NCBI GenBank assembly: GCA_019614645.1
Contig: JABWDB010000004.1
Span: forward strand, 8,184,001 to 8,248,000
Source: Stratiolaelaps scimitus
Taxonomy: Eukaryota; Arthropoda; Arachnida; Mesostigmata; Laelapidae
Direction: 5' to 3'
Length of the DNA stretch: 64,000 nucleotides
Position 1 is the stretch's first letter; every line of letters begins with the position of its first letter. The notes beneath the pieces are model-generated. The model worked only from the letters and a program-made list of their open reading frames with translations. It was not told where the DNA came from and did no database searches. Shown here piece by piece: positions 61,398-64,000 of this stretch. Position numbers and translations under genes: made by a program.

Positions 61398-63985
61398 AAC
61401 TTTGGCTAACACGACTCAGCCCTAATAATGAAACTCGAGATTAAATGTCACTAGAGGTACGTTCAGCTCAACTCACCTGGCTCGTATGTGCCGGGGATCA
61501 ATCCAATTACGTTATGGATCGACATCTCGCGGAAAAGGTTGAATGATGACAGCTGAATTTCACTGAAGGGTTATTCGAACGGGAGCGCAAATTGAAAAAA
61601 AGACATAGACAGAGATATTGTGTCAATCCCTGTGGCGGCTTCTGATCAGTAACATGCTGACCAATATTTGTTATACACAATACTTGCTTTTGTCTCCATG
61701 ACGTGCTTAGATGATGTGACAGTATTTTCACTCACATGTACATGCATTACAAGATGCGTAGATTTATCTCGATTATAATAACAGACTTCATATGGCCTAG
61801 ACCGTTTGTGACGATAAGCAAATCTGATGAAATGCGCGTTTAAGGCAGAGCTGTTGCGAATCTTGTGCATTGTTCTACGTTATGAGATGGCGTAAGCTTC
61901 TCGATATTCTGTTCTATTATAATACTATCCGATAAATTCTGCTGCTGCTGCTGCTCTACATGCGTAAGGGGCAAACTCTGCCGAATCCGATCTCTATGTG
62001 GCCATGCAATCATATTCGTGCACTGTAGTCCGTCGTACGAAATATCCGTCGGATTTTTGCTACAAAGGCTAGAGACACGCAGAGTCTCCAAATGGTTATT
62101 ATCCGCCAACGATACGAGTTGTCACATTGATAATTGCATTTGCTATTATTGCGTCTAATGCTCGTTCCGCGTACGCGAGACTGCGAACAGAGCGTAACAA
62201 TGATAATTAGATGAGCGGAAATAATACGCATACAGTCATCTGGGTGCACTTACACTTCTGCTGCATCCTTGTAGCCGGGCCCTATAGCGAAGGTGATATT
62301 TAGGCGTCCCTGCCATTCGACGGGAGCCATGGGCCCGCCCATATCCCTAAAATAAGCACAGGCAATTAATATATATATTCAGTCGATCAAAGCATCACTT
62401 CCCCCACTTCGCAAAGTCGTTTCGCCCTTGGTCGTGTTGTTCCTCCTGTTTTGTTCCGTTGCTAGTGCTGGATTACCTTCATAGAAGGTCTAGAAATGAA
62501 GCCAAACCAGTTCAACATGTCGAAATGAGCATACCCTCTGTACCCTCTAGCGGAGGAAATCAGGTAGAAGTCATTTGGCCATCCGTCATCATTCGGGGGC
62601 GGTGGCGGCTTCACAGAATTGAAAGTAAAACAAATACAACCGCACAGAACGACGATTTGGAACTTGACTGAGCGTGTGTTAGGTCGTTCATAAATCAGTT
62701 ATATATAGGGGGGGGGGTGACAGTACGTATCGAGCTGAAATTGCTTTGCATAATTTGAGTAGAATGCGGACGAAAGTTCATCATTTCTTCTGTGTGTCTT
62801 AATGAAGCTGGCGTGAAACTGGTATAAAACAAATTAATTTTATTATCATAATGAAATAATATTATAGATATTCATAACTCCTCTCTAAACGTGCGTGCAT
62901 TCGTGTATGCCTCTCTATGTGAATCTATCTGTACCGAAGCAGATGCTGGGCGTTGCCTGCGCTGATTGGCTGAACTGGAATTGCAGGCAATTGCACGTCG
63001 GCTCGTGGGAGACGATGCATGTCAGAGCTTGCAGGGAGAAATGGGGTTGCCGGATCCCCCGGAAATGACTTGAGACTCGAACGTTGGACCGCATCCCATG
63101 GAACTGCTGGGCTGCCCGACTCTAGCGGATCTACCGATTCCCACTCGGTGTCCAGTGGATCACCATAGATTAGCACACCTTTACAGATGATTCCACAACA
63201 AGAAATACATGTAAATAAACAACAAGTCAGAATAGGTTATAGCTATAGGCCCCTTCACTGCTTCGAATTGCGACTTTTTTGTCTGACGCACATGAGACGT
63301 TCATGTCTGGGACCCACAATACACATACGAACGTGTATTTGCAAATCGTGGCTCTACGGACAGCCTCGCCCACTGACAACGGGTGACGCATACTGTGAAG
63401 ATTGATTAGCTGATATAGATAATTATCTAACCATCTACATATATCTGCGTGTTTGCATGATACAAACATCAAGTCTTATTCCATTTATATTTAAAATCTA
63501 CATTTTTCGAACACAATTCAGGCCAGATTCCTTCGCACGATTGGCTTCACCTTATATTTAGGTTTCTCGACGTATAGCTTGATAACCACGCAACAGGAAC
63601 CGTGCTCTATTTACTAAAACCGCCTTCGCCCCTTTATTAACTTCAAGAGGGCTTCTTTCTGAAATGATTCATTTTCCCTAAAATCCATCGATATCTTTGC
63701 TGATCTGATGCATACCCTTGACGCCGTTGTCCTCGGCCCGTTTGATTTTCGCGAGCAGTTCGCCTCGTCCGTACCGCATAATGGCTATCGTTCCGTTCAA
63801 CGTGACTCCCCGCGATTTCAACGCGTCGAAATCTTCGGGTTGGCCAAAATGAACATAGACCGGTTTGCCGCGCACTTTTCCCGGCGACGAGTATGCCACA
63901 TATGGTTGAGTTTCTATGGACGTTTCGAAGGTGCGATCAAATAAAGGCATTATATTATACATATGTACAAAAGCGCCGGTATATC
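52778..63985 (-). CDS. Glutamate carboxypeptidase II/NAALADase-like protein, 3' nine exons; probable pseudoenzyme
   Basis: Exons (5' to 3'): 63,716-63,985, 62,935-63,178, 62,254-62,346, 61,477-61,562, 56,304-56,389, 55,656-55,839, 54,162-54,715, 53,817-53,994 and 52,778-53,187. All have GT-AG borders and matching phases. About 700 codons align end to end with the M28B/transferrin-receptor-like family. They cover the PA domain (exons 1-2), the peptidase domain (exons 3-7: HNVIG, GCHHDSW, DPGAG, FAAWDAAEFG, YISLD) and the helical dimerisation domain (exons 8-9). Using human GCPII numbering, zinc ligands His377, Asp387, Glu425 and Asp453 are present. The general base Glu424 is Ala (DAAEFG), and His553 is Ser in YPAASTAY. 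Substrate-binding Arg534/536 and Lys699/Tyr700 equivalents are also absent. A Gly/Ser-rich insertion of about 45 residues sits in exon 7, and a Ser/Thr/Gly tail ends the protein. The 5' end lies outside the window, and the first exon's upstream edge is uncertain. Confidence 0.88.
53714..53763. repeat. Near-perfect 23-bp inverted repeat with 4-base loop
   Basis: Left arm 53,714-53,736 and right arm 53,741-53,763 pair at 22 of 23 positions (AACATTATCCTGACACA and its complement form the core) around CTAC. It lies in the last intron of the carboxypeptidase-like gene. The stem is short for a miRNA precursor; a mobile-element remnant or structured intronic RNA is possible. Confidence 0.85.
56390..61476. 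other. 5.1-kb intron 4 of the carboxypeptidase-like gene with GC-rich block
   Basis: About 57,200-60,100 is GC- and CpG-rich, with GCC/GCCGCC runs (58,488-58,512; 59,190-59,209), a (GC)n run (59,163-59,177) and GA runs (58,584-58,600; 59,606-59,632). Many open frames occur on both strands but none has domain support. It could be an internal promoter or a nested non-coding transcript. A (TA)n array lies at 61,357-61,394. Confidence 0.5.
61477..61562 (-). CDS. Short exon 4 of the carboxypeptidase-like gene
   Basis: An 86-base exon between cccttcag and gtgagt. It reads EIQLSSFNLFREMSIHNVIG followed by LIPGTYEP. The NVIG...EP strand directly precedes the metal-binding GCHHDSW segment in exon 5. 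The phase fits both sides. Confidence 0.85.
62254..62346 (-). CDS. Short exon 3 of the carboxypeptidase-like gene
   Basis: A 93-base exon between ttattttag and a gtaagt donor. It reads DMGGPMAPVEWQGRLNIT and then AIGPGYKDAAE, matching the MGG...W.G...GPG segment that enters the peptidase domain. It starts with the third base of a split codon and ends in phase 2, consistent with both neighbours. Confidence 0.85.
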
Positions 63986-64000
63986 CTATGAGAGAGACGG

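Overview
The window is eukaryotic nuclear DNA from an arthropod. It shows GT-AG introns of all three phases, TATA plus TCAGT-type initiators, secreted proteins with a DM4/12-like cysteine domain, a Bel/Pao LTR retrotransposon, LINE and tRNA-SINE debris, and many TA, CT and GA microsatellites. Low gene density and large introns would fit a mesostigmatid mite, but that placement is inference. There is no bacterial or plasmid signal.

Region 1-20,250 is a tandem segmental duplication. Unit A (1-6044, cut by the window start) and unit B (6697-19,525) each carry the same minus-strand secreted-protein gene (N-terminal Ala/Lys-rich part plus C-terminal Cys domain), followed by the 3' end of a plus-strand proline-rich gene. 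In both units the secreted-protein gene is broken at the same base by a Bel/Pao insertion with target duplication CCTGG. Unit B keeps the full 6.9-kb element. Unit A keeps only a solo LTR, and its variants make it a mosaic of the two LTRs seen in unit B. Unit A also has a frameshifting 86-bp tandem duplication. Unit B has a young LINE 3' fragment. A third partial copy (19,527-20,247) follows. An intact paralogue of the secreted gene with the same promoter layout lies at 21,282-22,264.

Region 22-34 kb is sparse. It has one well-supported small cysteine-containing secreted-protein gene (25,423-25,935, minus), less certain terminal exons at 26,757-27,306 (minus) and 28,581-30,293 (plus), a decayed LINE reverse transcriptase near 30,850-31,090, and tRNA-derived SINE-like pieces. 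Region 34-52.7 kb holds GC-rich, microsatellite-rich DNA with no coding exon I can defend.

Region 52,778-63,985 (minus) is the 3' nine exons of a glutamate-carboxypeptidase-II/NAALADase-like gene (M28 fold, about 700 codons visible). All exon junctions are phase-consistent. The protein keeps the overall fold (PA, peptidase and dimerisation domains) and four of five zinc ligands. It has lost the catalytic glutamate, the last histidine ligand and the glutamate-binding residues, so it is probably a pseudoenzyme. A 5.1-kb intron of this gene contains another GC-rich block. The strongest items for follow-up are the mosaic solo LTR in duplicated genes and the dead carboxypeptidase paralogue.
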